A stretch of DNA of 64,000 nt from Mangrovimonas futianensis (GTDB lineage: Bacteria > Bacteroidota > Bacteroidia > Flavobacteriales > Flavobacteriaceae). Shown here in pieces: positions 8,982-16,658 of this stretch; the first letter of the stretch is position 1; the number at the start of each line of letters is the position of its first letter. The translations under genes and the position numbers were made by a program. The DNA is taken from contig NZ_JAJJNF010000001.1 of assembly GCF_021245805.1 (NCBI RefSeq), positions 496,001-560,000 on the forward strand. Direction: 5' to 3'. The notes under the pieces were generated by a model, which worked only from the letters and a program-made list of their open reading frames with translations, did no database searches and was not told the origin of the DNA.

Positions 8982-9176
8982 ATGAACCTTACACAAAACA
9001 ATGCAAAGAAAAAAAAGGTTAAAATATTAGGGTTTATTATTCTTCTCATTGGAATCATCACGCAGTTTGCTTTTCAAGCAAAAATTATTGATATGGTTGC
9101 CAGCATGTTGATAGGCGGAGGTATCGGATTACTCGTGGGAGCATGGGTAGGGAAAAAACAAGAAACCAGTAATTAA
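8982..9176 (+). CDS. Small two-helix membrane protein
   Basis: This 64-residue protein has a lysine-rich N-terminus (NAKKKKVK), then two hydrophobic helices at about 15-33 and 38-56. The second contains a glycine-rich stretch (MLIGGGIGLLVGAWVG) like glycine-zipper helices. I do not recognise the family. It begins 13 bases after the DUF5723 gene and precedes another small membrane protein by 20 bases, so a short operon is likely. Confidence 0.6.
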   Translation: MNLTQNNAKKKKVKILGFIILLIGIITQFAFQAKIIDMVASMLIGGGIGLLVGAWVGKKQETSN

Positions 9177-9196
9177 CCCTTTTTAAAAAATTCGCA

Positions 9197-9613
9197 ATGA
9201 CCAAAATCAGATATAGCAAAAAAAGATTGAAAAGTTATTTCCTCCTGGGGCTTTTCATGATTATCATCGGCATCCTTTTTCATTTACTTTCTATATTTTA
9301 TGAAACGTGGAGCAAACCTCCATTAGACACTCTAGGTATCGGACAGGTGTCAGCCGGTATTTTCTTTTGGGTGATTTCTCTTTTTGAAAACACGAAACAA
9401 TACCTAACTATAAAAAACGAGGTATTAATAAAGCACACACTTTTTGCAAAAAAGATAAACTTAAACGACATTACTGAAATACGGGAATTTGCAGGGGATT
9501 TAAAGCTGATTACCAACCAGACAGAATTTGTTATCGACACTCAAATCGCGGATCCCGATTCTCTTCAGGAACTCAAAAAAGCATTAAAACAATATAATAA
9601 AGCTTGGACCTAA
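9197..9613 (+). CDS. Membrane protein with PH-like C-terminal domain
   Basis: This 138-residue protein has two predicted membrane helices (about 13-34 and 48-64). A soluble tail of about 70 residues follows, whose pattern of short strands and a final helix (LTIKNEVLIKHTLFAKKINL to SLQELKKALKQY) resembles bacterial PH-like domains attached to membrane helices. No catalytic motif is visible and the role is unknown. It lies in a run of small membrane-protein genes on the plus strand. Confidence 0.55.
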   Translation: MTKIRYSKKRLKSYFLLGLFMIIIGILFHLLSIFYETWSKPPLDTLGIGQVSAGIFFWVISLFENTKQYLTIKNEVLIKHTLFAKKINLNDITEIREFAGDLKLITNQTEFVIDTQIADPDSLQELKKALKQYNKAWT

Positions 9614-9719
9614 AAAAATAGATTCTCAAAATATTCCATTTAAAAAAGATGCCATAAGAAAAAAGAAAGTAACTTACTCTTAATATTTGGATTCTAACAC
9701 CTATTAAAACAATTGTAAG

Positions 9720-10073
9720 TTGATTAAAACCATCCTTTTAATACTACTGGGACTCTTTTTTATTCTTAATGGAATAAACCACTTGATTAACACCCATACT
9801 TATAAAGAATATGCAGATAAAAAAGGGTTGATTTCACCTAGATTAATGGTTAGGATAAGTGGTATCGCTCTTATTTTTGGTGGACTATCTATTGCCTCGG
9901 GATATTTTTTATTGATTGGCATCATTGGGCTTTCTCTTTTCCTGGTTGTAGCCTCTTTCACCATTCATCAATTTTGGAAGGAGTCCAATACCGAAAAACG
10001 GTTGTTGGAAGGAATGCACTTTGCAAAAAATATGGCCATCTTAACAGAATTAATTTACATCGCCTACTCTTAA
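9720..10073 (+). CDS. DoxX-like small integral membrane protein
   Basis: The protein has 117 residues and four hydrophobic segments, with the pattern of the DoxX-like family: GLFFILNGINHLINT in helix 1, an R-x-SGIALIFGGLSI segment in helix 2, and a terminal helix after the HFAKNMAILTELIY block. The best start is TTG at 9720, because no upstream ATG is in frame and the first helix begins at once. DoxX-like proteins are tied loosely to redox or respiratory functions; no specific role can be given. Confidence 0.65.
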   Translation: MIKTILLILLGLFFILNGINHLINTHTYKEYADKKGLISPRLMVRISGIALIFGGLSIASGYFLLIGIIGLSLFLVVASFTIHQFWKESNTEKRLLEGMHFAKNMAILTELIYIAYS

Positions 10074-10083
10074 AAACCACAAG

Positions 10084-10656
10084 ATGAAAACAAGCCGTTT
10101 AGAAGCCTTTAGTGATGGCGTTCTTGCCATAGTAATAACTATCATGGTTTTAGAATTAAAAGTTCCAATTGGATCTGACTTTGAAACATTAAAACCACTC
10201 ATTCCCAAATTTTTATCTTACATCCTTAGTTTTGTTTATTTAGGTATTTACTGGAACAACCACCACCATCTTTTCCAAGCTATAGAAAAAGTAAATGGTC
10301 AGGTTCTTTGGGCTAATTTAGCCCTTCTCTTTACTCTATCCATGGTTCCCTTTACGACCGCTTGGATGGGTGAAAACAACTGGGCTAAAAATCCAGTGGC
10401 ACTTTACGGAATCAATCTTCTGTTGAGCGCCATCGCTTTCTTGGTGCTTGAAAGAACAGCCATAAAACATGAGGGAAAAGCTTCTAAAATTGGTTTGGCC
10501 ATAAAAAATCACAAAAAGAAAATCCTATCTATTGCCTTGTATATTGTGGGCGTAATCGGTTCCATAAAATTTCCTATTTTAGGAATCCTATGTTATGCCC
10601 TGGTCGCCCTCATTTGGCTAATACCCGACAGTAGGATTGAAAAACAATTAAAATAA
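10084..10656 (+). CDS. TMEM175/DUF1211 family membrane protein (putative K+ channel)
   Basis: This 190-residue protein has about six membrane segments. The first helix carries the family signature R-x3-FSDGVLAI (Arg5, FSDG at 9-12), which lines the pore in characterised bacterial TMEM175 potassium channels. The WNNHHHLF motif after the second or third helix is also family-typical. Bacterial members form homotetramers that leak potassium. It begins 10 bases after the DoxX-like gene and ends six bases before the ferredoxin-like gene, so these small genes are probably cotranscribed. Confidence 0.85.
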   Translation: MKTSRLEAFSDGVLAIVITIMVLELKVPIGSDFETLKPLIPKFLSYILSFVYLGIYWNNHHHLFQAIEKVNGQVLWANLALLFTLSMVPFTTAWMGENNWAKNPVALYGINLLLSAIAFLVLERTAIKHEGKASKIGLAIKNHKKKILSIALYIVGVIGSIKFPILGILCYALVALIWLIPDSRIEKQLK

Positions 10657-10662
10657 CTAGTT

Positions 10663-10869
10663 ATGACAACAAAAGAATACACCAACGGAGAGGTTACCAT
10701 ACTTTGGAAACCAGAAAAATGCATCCATTCAGGAATTTGTGTAAAAACACTACCCAAAGTATACAACCCAAAAGAAAAACCATGGGTCAAGCCTGAAAAT
10801 GCATCAAGTGAGGAGCTCATAAATCAAGTGGCTAAATGTCCTTCTGGGGCTTTAAGTATTAAAAAATAA
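10663..10869 (+). CDS. Divergent 4Fe-4S mono-cluster protein (Fer4_19)
   Basis: This is a 68-residue soluble protein. Cys20 and Cys26 in KCIHSGICVKTLPKVY and Cys59 in AKCPSGALSI match the divergent 4Fe-4S mono-cluster domain (Fer4_19). The pattern supplies three cysteines plus a possible His22 ligand. Members often occur beside, or fused to, small GNAT acetyltransferases of the YjdJ type, exactly as here with an 7-base gap to the next gene. The partner enzyme and physiological role are not known. Confidence 0.8.
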   Translation: MTTKEYTNGEVTILWKPEKCIHSGICVKTLPKVYNPKEKPWVKPENASSEELINQVAKCPSGALSIKK

Positions 10870-10876
10870 AAATTAT

Positions 10877-11161
10877 ATGGTAACCATTGAAAGAGAGGAA
10901 ACAGGTAGCAAAGGAAGGTTTGTGATTTATGAAGATGGTGTTTTTGCTGGAGAAATGACCTATACGTGGGCAGGTTCTAACAAATTCATTATTGACCATA
11001 CAGGTATCGAACCGGGATTTTCTGGAAAAGGTTTTGGAAAAAAAATGGTTTTGGAGGCAGTCGAAATGGCTCGAAAACAGAACGTAAAAATCTTACCACT
11101 TTGTCCCTTTGCCAAAGCTGAATTTGACAAAAACAAGTCCATTGCAGATGTGAGATTCTAG
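10877..11161 (+). CDS. YjdJ-type GNAT N-acetyltransferase
   Basis: This minimal GNAT domain has 94 residues. The acetyl-CoA-binding turn is seen in GIEPGFSGKGFGKKMV, and the end ILPLCPFAKAEFDKN contains the LCPFA motif characteristic of the YjdJ/GNAT-like (PF14542) subgroup. Such proteins are stand-alone acetyltransferase folds with unknown substrates. It follows the 4Fe-4S protein by seven bases, a conserved pairing in Bacteroidota as far as I recall. The last gene of the small plus-strand run. Confidence 0.8.
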   Translation: MVTIEREETGSKGRFVIYEDGVFAGEMTYTWAGSNKFIIDHTGIEPGFSGKGFGKKMVLEAVEMARKQNVKILPLCPFAKAEFDKNKSIADVRF

Positions 11162-11186
11162 GGAAAATTCCTCTAAAAAAGATAAA

Positions 11187-11232
11187 AAGTTCCAATTTCT
11201 TGGAGCTTCGTCCATTTTTGCGGTCTTGATAG
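11187..11232 (-). repeat. Degenerate tRNA-Asp 3' end plus terminator (att-like remnant)
   Basis: Read on the plus strand, this stretch aligns with 48426-48470, the terminator and 3' end of the intact tRNA-Asp. A block of 17 identical bases (CCAATTTCTTGGAGCTT) is followed by CATTTT(T)GCGGTCT with one extra T, then it decays. It keeps the hairpin GCTCCAA-GAAA-TTGGAAC on the minus strand. No complete tRNA can be formed here. The orientation is direct with respect to the intact tRNA, as expected of the distal end of a tRNA-integrated element. Confidence 0.6.
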
Positions 11233-11385
11233 TACACAAATTTTCAGCTTATAAAAACTATACCCATCTTACATTTTATTTTATAATGAGTATAAATGCA
11301 AATGTAATCTGTAACATTAATGATTGTAACTAGACCTATGTTTTAAGCAATCAATTTTATTTTAAAATTCCCTTACTAAAACCAA

Positions 11386-11658
11386 ATGATTATACTACTC
11401 ATCCTTACCATAGCTGGATTTATTATTTTGGATATATTTCTTTTTGCCAAACTATTTAGGTTGTTCTTTAAAGAGAAGGACTCCTTTAACGAGTCTGTTT
11501 GGTATTCATTTAAACCTGACCTACTCTCATTTTTTGATGGAGAGTTTTGGCGGGATAAAGCATCAGAAACAAAATTAAAGCTCTTCCTATTCCTTTGTTT
11601 CGTCATTATTGCTGGAGAATTTATTATTTTAAAACAGATAGGACTATTACCTAATTAA
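11386..11658 (+). CDS. Hypothetical membrane protein
   Basis: This 90-residue reading has a strongly hydrophobic N-terminal helix (IILLILTIAGFIILDIFLFA), a charged middle (KEKDSFNES to DKASETK) and a second helix near 70-86. It is a plausible two-helix membrane protein with both ends on the same side. I recognise no family. It lies alone between the tRNA-like remnant at 11.2 kb and another unrecognised gene. Isolated and small, so it could be a remnant. Confidence 0.45.
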   Translation: MIILLILTIAGFIILDIFLFAKLFRLFFKEKDSFNESVWYSFKPDLLSFFDGEFWRDKASETKLKLFLFLCFVIIAGEFIILKQIGLLPN

Positions 11659-11714
11659 AGTTAATTTCGGTAAACCTGTGTTTAGAGAAGAAATTTGTTT
11701 TTAGATTAAAAAAT

Positions 11715-12092
11715 ATGATAGAAATTAAGTCCTTATTTTTATTTGCTTTTTTCCTTATTACATCAATTGGATTTGGTCAAGATGACATAAAAATCAAAGA
11801 AAGGGACACAATAATCGTTGTGTCAAGAAGTATTGGAAAATGCGGTTATTTAACAGACGATTTTTATTCAGCTACTGGTTTGATTAAGGGACACGTGCAT
11901 TCGGCCTATTATTATAAAAATCTAAATTCAGATGCATTGGAATCTATTCCGATTGATGATAATACGTTTAATTATAATTATTATCGTAAATACTACGGCA
12001 ACAAAAAATCAGAAAAAATTATGGTGAAATTAATCATCGACAATTATTTTTTAGAAGGGAAAACTTATAGTGTTTTAAACCATATAGAATAA
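11715..12092 (+). CDS. Hypothetical secreted protein
   Basis: This protein has 125 residues and a clear signal peptide (LFLFAFFLITSIGFGQ, cleavage near residue 21). The mature part is about 100 residues, rich in Tyr and Asn (NTFNYNYYRKYYGNKK), and has a single cysteine. No family is recognised. Its position between short unrecognised genes and repeat remnants is typical of accessory DNA. Confidence 0.5.
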   Translation: MIEIKSLFLFAFFLITSIGFGQDDIKIKERDTIIVVSRSIGKCGYLTDDFYSATGLIKGHVHSAYYYKNLNSDALESIPIDDNTFNYNYYRKYYGNKKSEKIMVKLIIDNYFLEGKTYSVLNHIE

Positions 12093-12129
12093 AAAATGTT
12101 TCTCATAAAAATTAATATTTCCTTATAAC

Positions 12130-12771
12130 CTAATTTGAGATATTATCCTCATCCCCTTGTGTCACAAATATATTTTCCCTTATCCTGTACTCATTGAGCA
12201 ATACTCTTGAAGCTGTAGAATCATTATATTGGTAAGCATCTAAATAAATCTCCTCATCCAAAATCATACCCACATATTGTTCTCCTTGTTTTCTTGGGGT
12301 TACTGAAAAAGGAATTTTTAAGGTGTCATTTAACCTATTGGTCCCATCAAATAATGAATCACACTCAAACCTTTCTATTTTATGATAATCTTGATTCGGA
12401 TTAAAAATTTTTAAATAAGTAATAGTAAATTTCTCTTCACTATTAATGAGTTTTATACTATCATGTAAGGGGTGGAATAATTCTATTATTCCTTCATATT
12501 CTCTATTAAGAACTAATGTATCCTTCAGATAAACCTTTAGAAAAAGTTCTTTGTAAATTGAGTCCTTCTCACTGATAGCATCCCGCACTCCATTATCAAA
12601 TTTTCTATCATTCTTGCAACTAAGTGAAAACAATAATAAGATAATACAAAACAATGCTTTGTAATTGCTTTTAATCAAAGGAAAATCTTCCTTTAAGTTA
12701 GAATCATCGTTAGGACAGGAACAGAACAGAAAAATGCTAAACAATAAAAAAATGTTTCTGAGTAAATTCAT
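12130..12771 (-). CDS. Hypothetical lipoprotein with two tandem signal sequences
   Basis: This 213-residue reading starts with a lipoprotein signal (IFLLFSIFLFCSC) and, about 30 residues later, has a second complete one (KALFCIILLLFSLSC followed by KNDRK). Only one can be used. The second is preceded by an ATT codon (I33, at 12673-12675) where an ATG would give an ordinary lipoprotein start (xKSNYKALFC). The gene may have lost its start and captured a foreign one, or may start at ATT. The mature part (YKELFLKVYLKD onward) is not recognised. There is no neighbour on the same strand to suggest a role. Confidence 0.5.
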   Translation of the reverse strand: MNLLRNIFLLFSIFLFCSCPNDDSNLKEDFPLIKSNYKALFCIILLLFSLSCKNDRKFDNGVRDAISEKDSIYKELFLKVYLKDTLVLNREYEGIIELFHPLHDSIKLINSEEKFTITYLKIFNPNQDYHKIERFECDSLFDGTNRLNDTLKIPFSVTPRKQGEQYVGMILDEEIYLDAYQYNDSTASRVLLNEYRIRENIFVTQGDEDNISN

Positions 12772-13104
12772 AATACAATAATAAAGATTCCCGTGTGAAT
12801 CGCAACCTAAAAAAAATAGAAGAAAGCATCTATTTTTAAATACGGTTTTAATTTAAATATAATCTTTAGGAATGGGGAAGGGGAGCAAACGAGGACTTAC
12901 AAAGGAGGAAAAAAGACTACTTTCTTGAAACTTATAGAAATAAAAAAAGCCCCAATTTCTTGGAGCTCTTTATTTGCTTATAACTTATCTATAAAGATTC
13001 TAATCTAAATAGAATTTGCTACCCTAAGTTATCAAGCAATTGCTATTAATAAATTGACTAAAACAAATTCGAAAAGACTCCATGGAGCTTTCTTTATATG
13101 ACAG
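12772..13104. other. Intergenic stretch with a tRNA-downstream-like repeat
   Basis: No gene is seen in these 333 bases. The part from about 12895 to 12966 resembles the sequence downstream of the intact tRNA-Asp (about 48380-48445), ending in a 26-base identical stretch that holds a terminator hairpin. The rest is AT-rich with no recognisable signal. Confidence 0.5.
12942..12966 (-). terminator. Hairpin terminator shared with tRNA-Asp
   Basis: The minus strand reads GCTCCAA-GAAA-TTGGGGC followed by seven T. It could end transcripts of the T9SS protein gene whose stop lies about 140 bases upstream. The same hairpin follows the intact tRNA-Asp. Confidence 0.65.
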
Positions 13105-14355
13105 TTATTTTACAACGATTCTTTTCACTAATCTTTGCCCGTAGATATCCTCTATAGCCAATAAGTAGATTCCTGTTTTCACAGATGAAACATCTAACCG
13201 TCCATCAATCAACTGGTTTGACTGTAATACTTTTTTTCCTGTAACATCAAATAAAGTCACTTTATCCACAACTACACCAGAGATATTGATAACCCCATGA
13301 CTTACTGGGTTAGGAAATATTTGTGCCTGTAACACTGAATTTTCTTCAACATTTAAAGTACCACCAGAGCTAAATACGATCCTGTCGATTACAAAATCTC
13401 CAGGAGATGAAGCATTACCATTATTTGTATCTCTAATAATAACTTGAATATTTTGTGTCATCCCTAACCAATAAGCAACACCTCCATTCAGCTCTTGGGA
13501 AAGATCAACGGAGAATGTTGCAAAATTACCCATAGATGTAGCCATGTCGTAGGATTTTCCTTTATATGAACTATAATCATCAACGGGGCTCTGCCATTGC
13601 ACTCTAAACTGGTTATTAAGAGAAGATTCATTTTTATATACCATGTGCATCCAATGATAAGAATCTGCATCTATGGTTCCAGGATAAATAACCTTTCCGT
13701 TTTCCCCAACATTTGGAGTTATGGTCATATTTCCACCTGCCACAGAAATAGTTGAGCTGTTTTCTTCCCATCCTTCAGAATCACCATCTGAGTTAAATTC
13801 AAAAGCTACTTCTGTTCCAGGCTCCGTATTCTCCGCCACTATTTCAATCTCATCAATTTTTAGGCTTCCAGAAATAGTTGGACCTGATTTAATTCTTAGA
13901 CCCAGACGAGAAATATCACCACTGGCATTTGGACTTGATGGAATAGTTATGACATACTCATTAAATCCAGATCCGTAAGGAATTTCAAAATCCTGTTTCC
14001 CAGCTGAACCCCAACTAGTACTTCCTGTTGGAAGATTACCTAATTGGAACGTTGTATGTTGAGCTCCATCAACCATGATTAAATTCTCAGCAATAATCCT
14101 AACCGTCATGTATTCAGAAGAAGATAATTCTGGGCTAAAATCAGAATTTTGATTCATACCTGCATATCCTCCAGGGAAATCACCTCCGCCATCGCCTTGA
14201 AGTGTATAGATACCTCCTGAAACATCCCAACCTGGAGCTCCAGAATTTGCCCAACCTTCATTATCACCATCGGTGTTGAAATCGTAAACTATTGATTGAG
14301 CCTGTGAAACCATAGCAACAAACAACATTGTAAATAATAAAGTAATTTTTTTCAT
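13105..14355 (-). CDS. Secreted two-domain carbohydrate-binding-like protein with T9SS sorting domain
   Basis: This 416-residue protein has a signal peptide (cleavage near VSQAQS, about residue 19) and two tandem domains of similar opening, YDFNTDGDNEGWANSG (about 24) and FEFNSDGDSEGWEENS (about 185). Both look like jelly-roll carbohydrate-binding modules. The C-terminus, from about 340, is a T9SS type A sorting domain with the hallmarks QIFPNPV, DVTGKKV, and a final GIYLLAI...KRIVVK. There is no catalytic motif, so it probably binds polysaccharide at the cell surface or outside. It lies 15 bases after the GH5 gene, in the Calx-beta/GH5 unit. Confidence 0.75.
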   Translation of the reverse strand: MKKITLLFTMLFVAMVSQAQSIVYDFNTDGDNEGWANSGAPGWDVSGGIYTLQGDGGGDFPGGYAGMNQNSDFSPELSSSEYMTVRIIAENLIMVDGAQHTTFQLGNLPTGSTSWGSAGKQDFEIPYGSGFNEYVITIPSSPNASGDISRLGLRIKSGPTISGSLKIDEIEIVAENTEPGTEVAFEFNSDGDSEGWEENSSTISVAGGNMTITPNVGENGKVIYPGTIDADSYHWMHMVYKNESSLNNQFRVQWQSPVDDYSSYKGKSYDMATSMGNFATFSVDLSQELNGGVAYWLGMTQNIQVIIRDTNNGNASSPGDFVIDRIVFSSGGTLNVEENSVLQAQIFPNPVSHGVINISGVVVDKVTLFDVTGKKVLQSNQLIDGRLDVSSVKTGIYLLAIEDIYGQRLVKRIVVK

Positions 14356-14370
14356 AATATTAGTATTAGA

Positions 14371-16236
14371 TTATTGGTTAATAATTAGTTTTTTAATTTG
14401 CGTATCCCCCTGCTTTGTACGCATTCTTATAAAGTAAAGCCCTCGGTTTACATTTGGTAGTGTTACCAAATTCCCGTTGAAGGACAAAGGAAATACTTGC
14501 CCAGTTACCGAAACCAAATCCATGTTTTCAACATGCTCTAGATGCTTTCCAGAAATATGCACATAGTTTGAGGAGGTGGGGTTCGGATAAATTTTATATT
14601 CATCTGTCATTTGCAATTCTGCCACCGATAGAGAAGACAAATCTGTCATTGAAAAATCATCAAAGTAATAGGTCCCTTGGTCCCTTCCACACAAAACTTG
14701 CAATTGTAAGGCCGTAACAGCTGAAGGAATTTCAAAATCACTTTCAAAATATTCAAAAGTTGAGGACAAGGTATTTATCGAACCAAACAGATAACTAGTA
14801 CCTGTTCCTTCAACAACCTTCAATCGTATTCTGAAAGCTTGATCCTCAACAGATCCTTTAGCAAAACATGAAAATCGTAATGTGGTATCCCCATAAGTGG
14901 AGGCATCAACTTCCAAATTCCTTAACATAACAGAATTCCAAGCGCCTGAGGCAGAAGCCACATCTACTTGCATGGTCAATCCGTAATAGGAATTAGCTGA
15001 AGTGGCATTTTCATTAGTGGCTTCAGACACTCCTTGAACAAAAAGATCCCACCCCGTATCATATCCACATTCAACATCAGCATTGGTAATAATCCCTGAA
15101 GTTTCGCAAGCTTCAGAATTTTCTCCTAGCAAAGCCTCTTTTACATCTTCTACCCAGGTTTGTGAACTCACTAAATAAATGGATTTATTGGCCTTTTCAC
15201 CTGCATCCCAGGCAGTAAAACTGAACCCTCTGCTAATAGCTGCCTCTGCTACATATTCATGATATAAAACTCTAGAGGCGTTATCGGGTCCGCCATAAGG
15301 ACTGTAAGTACCATTGTAATAATTGTAGCCTTCGACATTATCGGCTCCAAACTCGCCAAGAAACACAGGCACATTATTGGTAGCAGCCCAATTCATTACC
15401 TGATCAAAGTGGTTATCTATATTAGCCATATCGGCTTCTGTTCCCCAATCAAAATCATTCCAATTCTCTTTGGAAGAACTCGTAAATGCAAACGGTTTAT
15501 AATAATGGAAGGTTGGTATCAAATAGTCATCACTAGCCAAAAAATCAGTAGGCAACTGCAAAGGCGCTTCCCATGAGTTGACACCGCCCCCATTTACAAT
15601 GACATTTCGAGTAGGATTGGTTAATCGAATGATATCTAAAATTTCCTGATTTATAAAATTAACTTCATCAGCATTCATACTGAAATAAGCTTCATTCATA
15701 ATCTCAAATAGCAGATCTTCTGATTTGTTCTGAAACCTTTCAGAAATATCTCTCCAGATGGCTCTAAAGCGATCCTCTGCTGCCAATCGGTCATTTCCTA
15801 TACGGTAATAATCACTTTCTTCATCATAGCTTTCCCAAAACCAATGGTCGCCGTGAACATCAATAATGGCCACCAATCCATGGTTGAGAGCCCAATCAGT
15901 TACTTCCTCTATTCGATCTAAATAAGATTCGTTAACCAAATAATCGTCCGGACTCCCAATATAATTCCCTCCACCGTCTTCATAGGTCACCTCATCAAAT
16001 GGCGTGGTTTGGGTATCAAACCTAATGGGAATTCTTACCGTTTCAAATCCAGCGATTGCCACGTTTTCAAAATAACTTTCTTCAACAGGGTCTGCCCAGT
16101 TCCCCTCATATGGAGCACTTAGGGTATTCCCAAGGTTAATTCCTCGCCCCATCCTTTCTACCATTTGAAATGGTGTGGCTTGAGCAAATCCTATAAAAGG
16201 ACTTAAAAAGTAAACAATGGCAATCAAATTTTTCAC
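14371..16236 (-). CDS. GH5 glycoside hydrolase with CBM-like and T9SS sorting domains
   Basis: This 621-residue secreted enzyme has a signal peptide ending near Ala20. The GH5 catalytic barrel spans about 22-370, with MGRGINLGNTL at the start, a general acid/base in EIMNEAYF (Glu182) and a nucleophile in VFLGEFGAD (Glu295). It is followed by a jelly-roll module (about 382-535, with ITNADVECGYDTGWDLFV) like CBM4/9, and a C-terminal T9SS sorting domain (KIYPNPTSSN near 550). The enzyme should cut internal beta-1,4 links of a glucan, xyloglucan or mannan-type backbone outside the cell. Subfamily and substrate cannot be fixed by eye. It lies between the small secreted protein and the T9SS binding protein. 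Confidence 0.88.
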   Translation of the reverse strand: MKNLIAIVYFLSPFIGFAQATPFQMVERMGRGINLGNTLSAPYEGNWADPVEESYFENVAIAGFETVRIPIRFDTQTTPFDEVTYEDGGGNYIGSPDDYLVNESYLDRIEEVTDWALNHGLVAIIDVHGDHWFWESYDEESDYYRIGNDRLAAEDRFRAIWRDISERFQNKSEDLLFEIMNEAYFSMNADEVNFINQEILDIIRLTNPTRNVIVNGGGVNSWEAPLQLPTDFLASDDYLIPTFHYYKPFAFTSSSKENWNDFDWGTEADMANIDNHFDQVMNWAATNNVPVFLGEFGADNVEGYNYYNGTYSPYGGPDNASRVLYHEYVAEAAISRGFSFTAWDAGEKANKSIYLVSSQTWVEDVKEALLGENSEACETSGIITNADVECGYDTGWDLFVQGVSEATNENATSANSYYGLTMQVDVASASGAWNSVMLRNLEVDASTYGDTTLRFSCFAKGSVEDQAFRIRLKVVEGTGTSYLFGSINTLSSTFEYFESDFEIPSAVTALQLQVLCGRDQGTYYFDDFSMTDLSSLSVAELQMTDEYKIYPNPTSSNYVHISGKHLEHVENMDLVSVTGQVFPLSFNGNLVTLPNVNRGLYFIRMRTKQGDTQIKKLIINQ

Positions 16237-16262
16237 TAGTCTTTTCCTTTTTAAATGACTTA

Positions 16263-16610
16263 TTAGTCTTCAGACATTTGGTCCTTACCTTTTTTCCTTG
16301 CCTTTTTTTGGTCTTTAGTCAGAACGTCATTAAAGATTTGCTTAAAATACTTTTTGTTTATAGCTTTCATTTTATCCTGATCTCCCCCTGCTTTTCGCTC
16401 TATTTTTAACTCTTGTAAACGAGCCAAGTGTAATTCATAAACCTGATCTTTTTGTTCTTTTGACAAAGCCAAAGATTTATCCCCTTCAACTATTTGTTCA
16501 TTCAATTCATTGACTTTTTCCATGGCCTTTTCCTTCATGTTATCAGATTGCGAAAATCCAGTAATTGTGAGTCCCAGAATTAAAATAAAAGTTGTTATTA
16601 TTTTTTTCAT
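16263..16610 (-). CDS. Small secreted, charged helical protein
   Basis: This 115-residue protein has a signal peptide (cleavage near FSQSD, about residue 21). The mature part is almost wholly helical and charged: repeated KEKAMEKVNELNEQ, LSKEQKDQVYELHLARLQELK and KKYFKQIFNDVLTKDQKKAR. The LT/S-KEQ/DQ pattern repeated at a distance recalls periplasmic Spy/CpxP-like or DUF4890-like small proteins, but this is a weak resemblance. It lies between the Calx-beta lipoprotein and the GH5 gene, so it may be coexpressed with surface polysaccharide functions. Confidence 0.6.
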   Translation of the reverse strand: MKKIITTFILILGLTITGFSQSDNMKEKAMEKVNELNEQIVEGDKSLALSKEQKDQVYELHLARLQELKIERKAGGDQDKMKAINKKYFKQIFNDVLTKDQKKARKKGKDQMSED

Positions 16611-16658
16611 TTCTATTAAATTTAAATCAGTTGTTGATAATATTAGTTTGTTGTGTTA

